NCBI GenBank assembly: GCA_934201705.1
Contig: CAKPXF010000006.1
Span: 1-64,000, forward strand
Direction of reading: 5' to 3'
Source of the DNA: an uncultured Bacilli bacterium
Lineage (GTDB): Bacteria; Bacillota_I; Bacilli_A; RFN20; CAG-631
DNA length: 64,000 bases
Shown in pieces: positions 25,464 to 33,810 of the stretch. Below the pieces are notes generated by a model. It was not told where the DNA came from. It searched no databases and saw only the letters and a program-made list of their open reading frames with translations. The stretch's first letter is position 1. Each line of letters opens with the position of its first letter. A program made the position numbers and the translations under genes.

Positions 25464-27587
25464 TTATTCTACTCCTTTTCTTTTTAATAAGAAAACACTT
25501 GCAAATGTTTGATAATTATTAGGCTTTACAATAATTATATTGTCTTTAATTGCAGAAATTCCTTTTCCATATGAGGCAATAATTTCATAGTCATTATATG
25601 GTAATGTATCTTCAATATCTTTAATTGGGGCTTTAACAGCAAAAGCATAAAATAGCATATAATCCTTATTTTTGCTACCACGAAGTAAAGAAAAACTATC
25701 ATGTAAAAAGCGATAAGAATTTAAGTTTTTAGTATTTATATGGTATGTTGTACCATCTTTTATAATAAAGGCTATTTTTCTATAAAAATCTATACCATCT
25801 TTAATTATTTTTAATCGTGCTTCATCATAAATGGATAAATCTCCTGATAGACAAAGCCTTCCTAGCATTCCTTGAACCATTCGATAAATTATTTCATCAT
25901 CATTATAATAATCTCTCATTGTTGCCCAAACTTGCATAATACGTGGAGCCATAAAGTATTGTAAATTACAAGCACATAAAGCACCCTCAACGCCTTCATG
26001 AATATCAGAAAAAGATACCATATCAGCAAGTGAAATAAATGTTGGTTCATGCCTCATTCCACCAGATGAGCAAATTTCTAAAACTAAATTAGGTAGGCTT
26101 TCCTTTAGCTTTCTATAAAACATTAAAACAGCTTCTATATGTAATCTTAAGCCTTCACCTAATGATTCAGCCCCATCAACACCTAAACCAATATTTTCAT
26201 TATAATCAACCTTTAAATAGCTAACATTACTTTCCTTTAAGGTATTAACTATATGATTTAAGTAATAATCAAATACTTCCTTTTTTCTAAAATCTAAGAA
26301 TATTCTATCCTCATGCTTAATTAAAATATTATTTCTAGTATGCATCCAATTTAGCTTTAAGCTAGCATTTGAGCCTATAGTAACATTTTCAAATTCAATC
26401 CAAATACCAGCTAGCATATTGGCTTTATTTATTTCATGGGCATATTCTTTTAATCCACCTGGGAATTGCTTTGTATTTACAACCCAATCACCAAGATATC
26501 CACAATTATTTACTTCATTTTTAAACCAACCATCATCCATTACAAAGGTATTAATACCTAGTTTTTCACAAATTGCAATTTGCTTTTTTTCATTTATAAG
26601 TGAAGGATTTCCATTTGTAAATAAATAATCATTATAAATAATTGGCATTGCCTCTTCACTTTTTTTAAATACCTTAAGGCTATTTTGATATTCAATTATT
26701 TTTTGGCTTGCTTCAAGTAAGCTACCATTTACAACACTTATATAAGCTTTATTAGTTTTAAAACTTTCATTAGGCTTTAATATTTTGCGAAAATGTCCAA
26801 AATTATAATCAGCTATTCCTCCTGATATATGGAGGCCTGATGTATGATAGCCTACCTCTATTTGCCAAGATGCCGGTGCTTCGATTTGTACAGCCCAGGT
26901 TACATTATTTAAAGTATCCTCTAAGCTTACAAATGGTAAAAATCCTCTTGCTGGCATAGTACCAACTTGCCCAAATCGTTCCATACGAATTCCGTATAAT
27001 GACCAGGTATTTTCCATTTCAAAATTACTAACAGGTAAGCTTTCAAGATGTCCCTCACCTGACCAATGATTTCTAAAGCGATGAAGAATAATAGTACTTG
27101 GGTCATTATCTATAACAAATGGAGTTATTTCATCAAGTGAAAATGATGATATATATTCAAGGATTTTATTTTCAGAAGAATTATTTATTACCTCATTATA
27201 TATTTCAAGACAATCATAACCCTTTTTATAGCGTAACACTTGTTTACCTTTAATACCTTTATTATCTTCAAGATATGTTATTAAGGTAATAAAATCATTT
27301 TCTTCTTTAATTTCTTGCTTAACAAAATGCATATTTTTACTAGTTTCACTATTACGATAAGACATACCAGATGAAAAATCACGGCTTGGACTATCTCCTA
27401 AAAAAGCGACTTGAAACATTGAATCTGGTTGTCTATTTCCATATTTTGTAAAATAAGAAACATTTAACTTGTCTTCTAATACCTTATCTACCATATTAGT
27501 TGGTACTACAATAAATGAAGTGATTTTTGAATTTTCTTCAGTTGTAAACAGGGCAGTAATATTGCCTAATTGTTTTTTTATTATCAT
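25464..27587 (-). CDS. Alpha-galactosidase, GH36
   Basis: A 707-residue cytosolic enzyme, the typical length of bacterial GH36 alpha-galactosidases. It has an N-terminal beta-sandwich (to ~310), a barrel with Val-Met-Asp-Asp-Gly-Trp-Phe near 348 and Gly-Asp-Trp-Val-Val-Asn near 365, the nucleophile segment Tyr-Leu-Lys-Val-Asp-Tyr-Asn near 456-462, Cys-Ser-Ser-Gly-Gly-Met-Arg near 505 and the acid/base segment Phe-Ser-Asp near 524. It hydrolyses terminal alpha-galactosyl bonds of raffinose-type, melibiose-type or galactomannan oligosaccharides. Galactokinase at 11.1 kb could use the product. It is in the same minus-strand operon as the transporter. Confidence 0.92.
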   Translation of the reverse strand: MIIKKQLGNITALFTTEENSKITSFIVVPTNMVDKVLEDKLNVSYFTKYGNRQPDSMFQVAFLGDSPSRDFSSGMSYRNSETSKNMHFVKQEIKEENDFITLITYLEDNKGIKGKQVLRYKKGYDCLEIYNEVINNSSENKILEYISSFSLDEITPFVIDNDPSTIILHRFRNHWSGEGHLESLPVSNFEMENTWSLYGIRMERFGQVGTMPARGFLPFVSLEDTLNNVTWAVQIEAPASWQIEVGYHTSGLHISGGIADYNFGHFRKILKPNESFKTNKAYISVVNGSLLEASQKIIEYQNSLKVFKKSEEAMPIIYNDYLFTNGNPSLINEKKQIAICEKLGINTFVMDDGWFKNEVNNCGYLGDWVVNTKQFPGGLKEYAHEINKANMLAGIWIEFENVTIGSNASLKLNWMHTRNNILIKHEDRIFLDFRKKEVFDYYLNHIVNTLKESNVSYLKVDYNENIGLGVDGAESLGEGLRLHIEAVLMFYRKLKESLPNLVLEICSSGGMRHEPTFISLADMVSFSDIHEGVEGALCACNLQYFMAPRIMQVWATMRDYYNDDEIIYRMVQGMLGRLCLSGDLSIYDEARLKIIKDGIDFYRKIAFIIKDGTTYHINTKNLNSYRFLHDSFSLLRGSKNKDYMLFYAFAVKAPIKDIEDTLPYNDYEIIASYGKGISAIKDNIIIVKPNNYQTFASVFLLKRKGVE

Positions 27588-27595
27588 TTTATATC

Positions 27596-28222
27596 CTACC
27601 CTTCAACATAATTAATTGTAATATTTACATCAGTAAAGTCGTTTTGATTAGAATTATTTGGATAAAGCATAAATAGAATTTGATTATCTTTAACAATATT
27701 AGTATCAAATTCATAGATAAAGTCTTTACCGCCATCACGAGGTTTTATTTCACCACCATCGTAAGGTTCACCATTTATATCAGTAATAGAAAATACAACA
27801 CCATCTCCACTATTAAATCTTTCTTCAGCTAATAGTTTTACCTTACAATTAACATGTATTTTTCCAGTAGCTGGAGCTTTAAAGCCCATTCCTATACCAT
27901 ATCCTTGTTGATCCTCAGGTAACCAAAATGATCCCCACATATATGTTGAATAAAATAATGTTTGATATTTACTACACCAACGACCATAATAATCATTAAA
28001 GGTCATTAATGATAAGCTATTATCATCAGTATCACCACAATAATAATACCAATGTCTATAGCCTTGAGCATCTGATAAATCCTTTACACTATTAAAAGTG
28101 TCATTTAAATATAATTTATAATCGTCAACATCTTCATTTTTTACACTTGTATTATTGCTATTACAGCTTGCCAAAGAAGAAACAGCAAATAGAAGAGCTA
28201 ATAGTAATTTTTTAATTTTCAT
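27596..28222 (-). CDS. Unknown lipoprotein, small beta-rich domain (paralogue A)
   Basis: A 208-residue lipoprotein (lipobox Ser-Leu-Ala-Ser-Cys at ~16-20). The mature part looks beta-sandwich-like: Trp-Gly-Ser-Phe-Trp-Leu-Pro, then Gly-Phe-Lys-Ala-Pro-Ala-Thr-Gly-Lys-Ile-His-Val-Asn, then Asn-Ser-Gly-Asp-Gly-Val-Val-Phe-Ser-Ile. The next gene upstream has the same sequence of motifs (Trp-Gly-Ser-Met-Val-Ile-Trp, Ala-Pro-Cys-Ser-Gly-Lys-Val-Asn-Leu-Asn, Gly-Asp-Gly-Val-Asn-Leu-Gly-Ile), so the two are paralogous. A glycan-binding role is plausible from its place in the locus but not shown. Its start overlaps the upstream gene by 11 bp. Confidence 0.65.
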   Translation of the reverse strand: MKIKKLLLALLFAVSSLASCNSNNTSVKNEDVDDYKLYLNDTFNSVKDLSDAQGYRHWYYYCGDTDDNSLSLMTFNDYYGRWCSKYQTLFYSTYMWGSFWLPEDQQGYGIGMGFKAPATGKIHVNCKVKLLAEERFNSGDGVVFSITDINGEPYDGGEIKPRDGGKDFIYEFDTNIVKDNQILFMLYPNNSNQNDFTDVNITINYVEG

Positions 28223-28997
28223 TGTCTTTTCTCCTTTTAATAGTCAATAAAGCATAAAAAGCAGCTAATCCTGTAAATAAAGAGGCCATTTCACCCTTGC
28301 AGCCTTTATTTGTTTCTTTTTGATTACCAGATAAATTAGAGGCAGCAAATTTAGTATCAACATGAGTAAATCCACCAATATCTCCGGCTCTACCAACACA
28401 TAAATATTTACTTAAATCTTCATTTTCTACTAAGTCATTTTCCATTTGTGTATAAGAAATTACAAATGGACAACCACAGCTATCACTACTATTTGAATGA
28501 GCCATTCCAGAGTCACAATAAAAGATTATTGAATCTCCCTTTTTTATAGATATTGTTTCATTGTAATCAAATTTTAGTGTTTCAGAACTACTTTCAACGA
28601 ATTTAGAAAATAAAGCTTCTTCACTTTTATTTTCAAAACTATGATGATAAATTCCAAGATTCACACCATCTCCTTGATTAGTTCCTTTTTCCATAAAGCC
28701 ATTCAAATTAACCTTTCCTGAGCATGGTGCAACCCAAATAACCATTGAACCCCAAGCTTCACCTGGATGAAGTGAGCTACCACCTACTGTTTGATATGAC
28801 TCAAGCCCATGCCAAGATAAATTACCACTTGATGATAAGCCATATTCCATTAGTAAATAATTTGATGGAGTGCCCCAAGCATAATAAAATCCATTTTCAC
28901 CTTGATTTAAAATTGGTGAAGAGGTGTTATAGCTTAATGGTTGATTTGTTGATAATAAGCTACTAAAAGCTAAAGACAGTAATAATAATGATTTCAT
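28212..28997 (-). CDS. Secreted beta-rich protein with GCKG C-terminal tail (paralogue B)
   Basis: A 261-residue protein with an ordinary signal peptide (residues ~1-17) rather than a lipobox. The central domain is related to the following lipoprotein. The C-terminus reads Asn-Lys-Gly-Cys-Lys-Gly, about 17 hydrophobic residues, then Lys-Arg-Arg-Lys-Asp, the same tail seen on the LamG and esterase proteins. Surface attachment is therefore expected by a different route from its lipoprotein paralogue. The protein has several Cys residues (Ala-Pro-Cys, Phe-Tyr-Cys, Ser-Cys-Gly-Cys) that could form disulphides. The ligand is unknown. Confidence 0.65.
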   Translation of the reverse strand: MKSLLLLSLAFSSLLSTNQPLSYNTSSPILNQGENGFYYAWGTPSNYLLMEYGLSSSGNLSWHGLESYQTVGGSSLHPGEAWGSMVIWVAPCSGKVNLNGFMEKGTNQGDGVNLGIYHHSFENKSEEALFSKFVESSSETLKFDYNETISIKKGDSIIFYCDSGMAHSNSSDSCGCPFVISYTQMENDLVENEDLSKYLCVGRAGDIGGFTHVDTKFAASNLSGNQKETNKGCKGEMASLFTGLAAFYALLTIKRRKDNEN

Positions 28998-29009
28998 AAA
29001 TATACCCTC

Positions 29010-30773
29010 TTAGGCCTTCATAGCTGTTTTAATAGCTTCATTGTATTCTTTTGTAATAGCACTACCACCTTGTTGATTATAATTATTTACAAAAGTTGTA
29101 AAGGCATCATTATAAGCTTTTGTATATACACCAATCTCATCATAAGATGTTGGAATTTTAAAGCCATTTTTATAGCTTTGCTTTCCTATATATGTTGAAT
29201 TAGAGCATAACATTTTAAATACTTGCTCTTCAGCAAAGTCACGAATAATATCCCAATATTTTACATATGAATCGGTTTGTAAAAATGGATAATCAGGATA
29301 AATTAAGTAAGATTTTGCTTGCTCCATTACAGTTAATACCTTGTCAGAATTTGTTTGATATGGAGTTAAATAACCAGTAGACCAGTTTGTAACTGAGGCA
29401 ATTTCAGCACAAGCATCAACTTCTGATAATGTACGATTAAAGCCATCAGCAGCTTTTCCCATAAGGCTTACTCTTTTTCCATCTTCATATTTAAAGTGCT
29501 CACCTTCTTGACCATATATAAGAAGATCATAGCCTTCATCACTTAGCATGTAATCAATTAATTTTAAAGCAGCTGTTAATTCAGCATTTGACATACCATT
29601 ATTTAAGCATGTAACTGTCCAAAAGTTAGGATTACCAGAAATTCCTCTAACACCTGTAGGGCCAGCTGGTGGCATAAACATTCCGATAATATTTGAAGCT
29701 TCTTCAATTGTTGGAGCATAAGTAGATGTAGTATTAGCCGCAATAAAGCTTCTAACAATGTTGTTATACCAAGCATGTCCTTCAATCATACCAACATTAC
29801 CTTTAGCAAAGGCTTCTTGCTTACTATCTGTTGTGTTTTCATAGAAATTAGGTTGAACATAGCCAGACTTATATAAATCATTTAAAAAGGCAATAGCCTT
29901 CTTACAACCTTCACTTGTCCAGCTTGGTTCATAAATTCCGTCCTTATCAGGATCAATCATACTATTCCAACCACCATTTAGGGCAATAAACATCCAACAA
30001 TCAGCAAATAAATCCTCTCCAGCAGCTGATGTATAGCCATATGTATCATCCTTACCATTTTCATCAGGATCATATAATGTAAAGGCACGACATAAACGAT
30101 AAAATTCAAGTAAATCCTTTGGCTCAGTGAATTTATATCTTTCAAGCATTTCATCACTTACACTACTTTCACTAATATTTTGCTCATCAGCAATAATACG
30201 AGTTAGCTTTTCTTTTTTATTTAAGTTATTTAGCCAGTCAAGGCGAATATACATTGTATGCTCAAGATTCCAAGAAACAGGAATTGACCAATGCTTTCCT
30301 TTAGTATAAGAAACATTTTTTGTTAAAAAGTCATATTTTTGTAATTGATGATAAATATTTGGATATTCAGTTTCACTTACAAAATCAGAAACACAAACTA
30401 ATACTCCATCATCTATCATAGAATTGTATAGGCTTGAACGTTCAGGACCCATGCTTACAAAAATATCAGGAAGCATTTGTGTACCAAACATTGTATTTAG
30501 CTTTGTTTGCCAATCTCCAGCTGAGGCACTAGATGCTTGTAAATTCATTCCACAAACCTCTTTTAATTTTTTATAAATTGTGGTGTTTGCTTTTTTAGCT
30601 GAGTTAATACCAGCAAAGTTCCAACGGAAAATAGTAAGCTTATTATCATTCATACCATCTCCACCATTATAAATAACACGACCATTTTCATCTACACTAT
30701 TTTGGTTATTACAACCAGTCATTGTAATCAAACCAATAAGCATAAGCGATAATAATTTAGCATTCTTTTTCAT
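29010..30773 (-). CDS. Sugar ABC transporter solute-binding lipoprotein (LipO type)
   Basis: Extracellular family-1-type binding protein of 587 residues, anchored by a lipobox (Met-Thr-Gly-Cys, ~18-21). Typical features of large LipO/LplA-like proteins are visible: Met-Leu-Pro-Asp-Ile-Phe-Val-Ser near 98-105, His-Trp-Ser-Ile-Pro-Val-Ser near 165, Asp-Glu-Asn-Gly-Lys-Asp-Asp-Thr-Tyr-Gly-Tyr near 240 and Gly-Met-Ile-Glu-Gly-His near 325. The Asp-Pro-Asp-Lys-Asp-Gly and Asp-Pro-Asp-Glu-Asn-Gly loops may bind calcium. It captures oligosaccharides for the two permeases encoded just upstream, the usual order of such operons. Confidence 0.88.
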   Translation of the reverse strand: MKKNAKLLSLMLIGLITMTGCNNQNSVDENGRVIYNGGDGMNDNKLTIFRWNFAGINSAKKANTTIYKKLKEVCGMNLQASSASAGDWQTKLNTMFGTQMLPDIFVSMGPERSSLYNSMIDDGVLVCVSDFVSETEYPNIYHQLQKYDFLTKNVSYTKGKHWSIPVSWNLEHTMYIRLDWLNNLNKKEKLTRIIADEQNISESSVSDEMLERYKFTEPKDLLEFYRLCRAFTLYDPDENGKDDTYGYTSAAGEDLFADCWMFIALNGGWNSMIDPDKDGIYEPSWTSEGCKKAIAFLNDLYKSGYVQPNFYENTTDSKQEAFAKGNVGMIEGHAWYNNIVRSFIAANTTSTYAPTIEEASNIIGMFMPPAGPTGVRGISGNPNFWTVTCLNNGMSNAELTAALKLIDYMLSDEGYDLLIYGQEGEHFKYEDGKRVSLMGKAADGFNRTLSEVDACAEIASVTNWSTGYLTPYQTNSDKVLTVMEQAKSYLIYPDYPFLQTDSYVKYWDIIRDFAEEQVFKMLCSNSTYIGKQSYKNGFKIPTSYDEIGVYTKAYNDAFTTFVNNYNQQGGSAITKEYNEAIKTAMKA

Positions 30774-30786
30774 TTTTAATATCCTC

Positions 30787-31671
30787 CTAAGATTTTACTG
30801 AACCTAGCATTACACCTTTAACAAAATATTTTTGAACAAATGGGTAAATAACTAGAATTGGAATAAGTGAAACAATAATTGATGCAGAGTCTTGTCCTTT
30901 TGAATATAGTAAACCAGAATCCACATTTATTTGCTTATAATAATCGGCAGCTTGAGCATTTGATAATATATTTCTAAGCTTTAATGACAATGGATACAAG
31001 TCTTCATTTTGTATTAAAATCATTGGCCAATACCAATCATTATAAAATCCAACAAAATAAAATAGCATAATAGTTGCAAAGCCGGCTTTTGATAATGGAA
31101 CTACAATGCGAGTTAGAATTGTAAAGTCACTAGCTCCATCAAGCTTTGCTGATTCAATTACCTCATCTGGCACTGATACAAAGAAATTCCTTAAAACTAT
31201 CATGTTATATGAGCTAATACCAAATGGAATAAATAAACCAAGTAATGAGTTATAAAGTTTTAAAGACTTTAATACGAAGAAAAACGGAATAATGCCTCCA
31301 CCAAAAAACATAGTAATTAAAATCATTGTAAAGAATATTTTTTGACCAGGAAGCCTTTTCTTCGATAATACATAGGCGCCAAGTGATGTTAATAGCATAC
31401 TATAAATTACACCGCAAATTGAAACTAAACCCGATATTCCAAATGATTTTAGCATTCCACCCTCTAAGAAAATATAACGATATGATTCAATATTAAAGTG
31501 ACGAGGAATAACTAATATATTAGAATTTAAATAGTCGGCTTCTGTTGAAAACGAAGTTAACAATATGTTTATAAATGGATATAGACAGCAAATTGAAAAT
31601 AAAGCTAGAATAACAATTATAACAATATCAAAGGCGGTATTTTTATTACGCTTACTTTTATTTTTCTTCAT
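30787..31671 (-). CDS. Carbohydrate ABC transporter permease, CarB/YtcP type
   Basis: Inner-membrane permease of 294 residues with six helices. The EAA loop is readable as Glu-Ser-Ala-Lys-Leu-Asp-Gly-Ala-Ser near residues 178-186, followed by Pro-Leu-Ser-Lys-Ala-Gly, and is the contact site for the ATPase. The start is set at 31671 because AAGGAGATG lies just upstream of this Met-Lys-Lys-Asn-Lys; the longer TTG frame to 31716 would overlap the preceding permease. The C-terminus (Gly-Val-Met-Leu-Gly-Ser-Val-Lys-Ser) is typical of this subfamily. No ATPase gene is in the operon. Confidence 0.9.
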   Translation of the reverse strand: MKKNKSKRNKNTAFDIVIIVILALFSICCLYPFINILLTSFSTEADYLNSNILVIPRHFNIESYRYIFLEGGMLKSFGISGLVSICGVIYSMLLTSLGAYVLSKKRLPGQKIFFTMILITMFFGGGIIPFFFVLKSLKLYNSLLGLFIPFGISSYNMIVLRNFFVSVPDEVIESAKLDGASDFTILTRIVVPLSKAGFATIMLFYFVGFYNDWYWPMILIQNEDLYPLSLKLRNILSNAQAADYYKQINVDSGLLYSKGQDSASIIVSLIPILVIYPFVQKYFVKGVMLGSVKS

Positions 31672-31684
31672 AATGTCATCTCCT

Positions 31685-32653
31685 TTATTGCTCAACATCA
31701 TAAATACCAGTGCCATTTACTTTTTTAACAATAAAGTTAGCACTAAGTAATAAAGCAAAGTTAATAACTGATTTGAATAAGCCTATAGCTGTAGCCATTG
31801 AAAAGCTTCCTTGCTCTAAGCCAACACGATAGATATAAGTATCTAAAATATCAGCTACATCATATAAATTCTTATTATATGTATTAAAGATTGCATCAAA
31901 GCCAGCGTTCATAATGTTTCCAATTGATAATAAAAGCTGAATCATAATTATTGGAACAATACATGGAAGAGTTACATGAATAATTTTTTTAATTCTTCCG
32001 CAGCCATCAATTTCAGCTGCTTCATATAGGCTTGGATTAACAGCACTCATAGCAGCCATATAAATAATTGAGCCCCATCCTGCATCTTTAATAATTGAAA
32101 ATACAATTAAAATTAAATAATAATAACGTCCATCAGACATATAGCCTTTTGCACTAAGACCCATTAGTGATCTAATAGAATTAATAACTCCATCAAATCC
32201 AAAGATGTCATATACAAGGCTTCCAAATATAACCCAAGAAATAAAGTTTGGTAAATAAACAATAGTTTGTACAACCTTTTTATAGGTTTTAGATTTTAAC
32301 TCATTCATCATTAAAGCTAATATAATTGGCGCGGGAAAGCAAAATATAATTTTAATTAAGCTAATAATAAGAGTGTTTTTCATAGCTCTAAAGAAATATG
32401 GAGTATCAAATACACTTTTAAAATGGATGTAAAAAGGCTTTGAAAATGGTGATCTTAATATACCAAGTGATGGTCTATAATCCTTAAAAGCAATAATTAT
32501 TCCATACATTGGAAAATAAGCAAATATTAAGAAAAAAGCTACAACAGGAAGCATCATTAAATAAACCTGTTTGTTTTCTTTAATTCGTTTAAAAATTAAT
32601 TTTCTATGTTGTTTTTTCTCTTCTTTTTTAGTAATTGTATCCATAGAAATCAA
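31685..32653 (-). CDS. Carbohydrate ABC transporter permease, LplB type
   Basis: First gene of the minus-strand glycan operon: a 322-residue permease with six helices. The N-terminal segment Tyr-Leu-Met-Met-Leu-Pro-Val and Tyr-Phe-Pro-Met-Tyr-Gly is characteristic of the LplB/YtcQ-associated family. The EAA loop reads Tyr-Glu-Ala-Ala-Glu-Ile-Asp-Gly-Cys-Gly near 212-220. It pairs with the CarB-type permease 13 bp downstream to form the membrane channel for oligosaccharides. A GAGGAG ribosome site precedes the ATG. Its promoter lies in the 172-bp divergent region shared with the AraC regulator. Confidence 0.9.
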   Translation of the reverse strand: MISMDTITKKEEKKQHRKLIFKRIKENKQVYLMMLPVVAFFLIFAYFPMYGIIIAFKDYRPSLGILRSPFSKPFYIHFKSVFDTPYFFRAMKNTLIISLIKIIFCFPAPIILALMMNELKSKTYKKVVQTIVYLPNFISWVIFGSLVYDIFGFDGVINSIRSLMGLSAKGYMSDGRYYYLILIVFSIIKDAGWGSIIYMAAMSAVNPSLYEAAEIDGCGRIKKIIHVTLPCIVPIIMIQLLLSIGNIMNAGFDAIFNTYNKNLYDVADILDTYIYRVGLEQGSFSMATAIGLFKSVINFALLLSANFIVKKVNGTGIYDVEQ

Positions 32654-32675
32654 CTCCTCTTTTATTAACTACTAT

Positions 32676-32703
32676 TTTATATTAATAAAAATATTAAAAG
32701 CAA
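32676..32703 (-). promoter_or_regulatory. Promoter of the glycan transport operon
   Basis: On the minus strand, -35 TTGCTT (32698-32703) and -10 TATAAA (32676-32681) are separated by 16 bp. The imperfect -35 fits a promoter needing an activator. Confidence 0.55.
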
Positions 32704-32715
32704 TTTTGTGTAGCT

Positions 32716-32743
32716 AAAAATGTCTCTTTTTCATACAAAAATG
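32716..32743. promoter_or_regulatory. Candidate AraC-type operator: AAAAATG direct repeats 21 bp apart
   Basis: AAAAATG occurs at 32716-32722 and 32737-32743, exactly 21 bp (two helical turns) apart, just upstream of the operon's -35 on the minus strand. This is the usual geometry for a two-HTH AraC-family activator, and the adjacent divergent gene encodes one. Confidence 0.5.
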
Positions 32744-32797
32744 CTACTTTATATAAAAAAACATACTTTTTCTTTTCACTTTCTTTTTTTTATGCTC

Positions 32798-32803
32798 TAT
32801 AAT
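32798..32803 (+). promoter_or_regulatory. -10 element of the AraC regulator gene
   Basis: TATAAT at 32798-32803, with only a poor -35 (TTCACT, 32775-32780, 17 bp upstream). GGGTGATGG follows as ribosome site. Confidence 0.5.
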
Positions 32804-32825
32804 AAAGAAAAAAGGGTGATGGTTA

Positions 32826-33788
32826 ATGATTAATCGTTTAAAGGATTTAGACAATTTTTATTTAATCCCAAATTCATATTATCGTCAGGTTTTTGATGAT
32901 TCATTTACTATGGATACTCATGCTCATCAATATATTGAACTTATGTATTGCCAAAGTGGAAACTGTAGCGTAATAATAAGTAAGAAAACAAAAGATGGCT
33001 TTCAAGAAATAGAAGTAAAATTAGGGAAAAAATACTTTATTATAATTGATGCTGGAGCTTATCATAAATTAAAAATAAATAAAAATGAAAGCTGCGTTTT
33101 GTATAATATTGAATGGGATGTTGTTCCTAGTAATTCCTTTACTAATGATGCTAAAAGATTAATCAATTTAAATACACGTTTGTTTTTAGATAAATTTGAT
33201 GGTCTAAAAAAGTTTGCTTATTCTTCAAATAAATATATATCAGCTCTTGATAGTGAAAATTTAGAGCATTATATTTCACAATATATTAATCAAATTCAAT
33301 ATAATGATCATTCTTTGACTAATGAATGTAATGTAATTACAAGATTTATTCAATTGTTTGTTGAAATGGATAAATGCTTAACCTCAAATCAGCAAGGTGG
33401 AAAGATTATTTATATTAAAAAGGCAGAAGAATATATTAAAAATAATTATACAAAGGATTTGAGCATTGAAGAAATTGCAAGCTATGCTGGCATCCATAAA
33501 GCTTATTTACAAAGGCTTTATAAAGCATATATGGGAATGTCAATTTTGCAATCACTTAATAATTATCGTATTAGTAAATGCAAAAACTATTTGATTGAAA
33601 CAAATCTTACAATCGAAGAAATCTGCCCACATACTGGATTTAACAATCGCCAACAATTAATTTATGAATTTAAAAAGCATACAGGTACTACTCCTTCTGA
33701 ATATAAAAATAATTATTTATCTCGTGAATATCGTTATTCCCCTGAAAATTATATTTCCAAGGATATTAACGATAAACCAATTTATTAA
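32826..33788 (+). CDS. AraC-family transcriptional regulator of the glycan locus
   Basis: A 320-residue cytosolic regulator. Residues ~25-110 form a cupin-like sensor domain (Asp-Thr-His-Ala-His-Gln-Tyr-Ile-Glu-Leu-Met-Tyr). Residues ~195-295 form the double helix-turn-helix: Leu-Ser-Ile-Glu-Glu-Ile-Ala-Ser-Tyr-Ala-Gly-Ile-His-Lys-Ala-Tyr-Leu-Gln-Arg, then Thr-Ile-Glu-Glu-Ile-Cys with Gly-Phe-Asn-Asn-Arg-Gln and Thr-Gly-Thr-Thr-Pro-Ser-Glu-Tyr. It is divergent from the sugar permease operon and most likely activates it in response to an imported sugar. Its terminator overlaps the end of the convergent esterase gene. Confidence 0.9.
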   Translation: MINRLKDLDNFYLIPNSYYRQVFDDSFTMDTHAHQYIELMYCQSGNCSVIISKKTKDGFQEIEVKLGKKYFIIIDAGAYHKLKINKNESCVLYNIEWDVVPSNSFTNDAKRLINLNTRLFLDKFDGLKKFAYSSNKYISALDSENLEHYISQYINQIQYNDHSLTNECNVITRFIQLFVEMDKCLTSNQQGGKIIYIKKAEEYIKNNYTKDLSIEEIASYAGIHKAYLQRLYKAYMGMSILQSLNNYRISKCKNYLIETNLTIEEICPHTGFNNRQQLIYEFKKHTGTTPSEYKNNYLSREYRYSPENYISKDINDKPIY

Positions 33789-33810
33789 AGCACTAAATGT
33801 GCTTTTTCTT
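33787..33810. terminator. Convergent terminator between the AraC gene and the esterase gene
   Basis: AAAGCAC (33787-33793) pairs with GTGCTTT (33799-33805) around TAAAT. It is T-rich downstream on plus and overlaps the stop codon of the minus-strand gene at 33793. Confidence 0.65.

Noticed and set aside
31672..31716. The longer start of the CarB-type permease
   Set aside because: It overlaps the upstream permease gene by 32 bp and has no ribosome site, while AAGGAG lies just before the Met at 31671.
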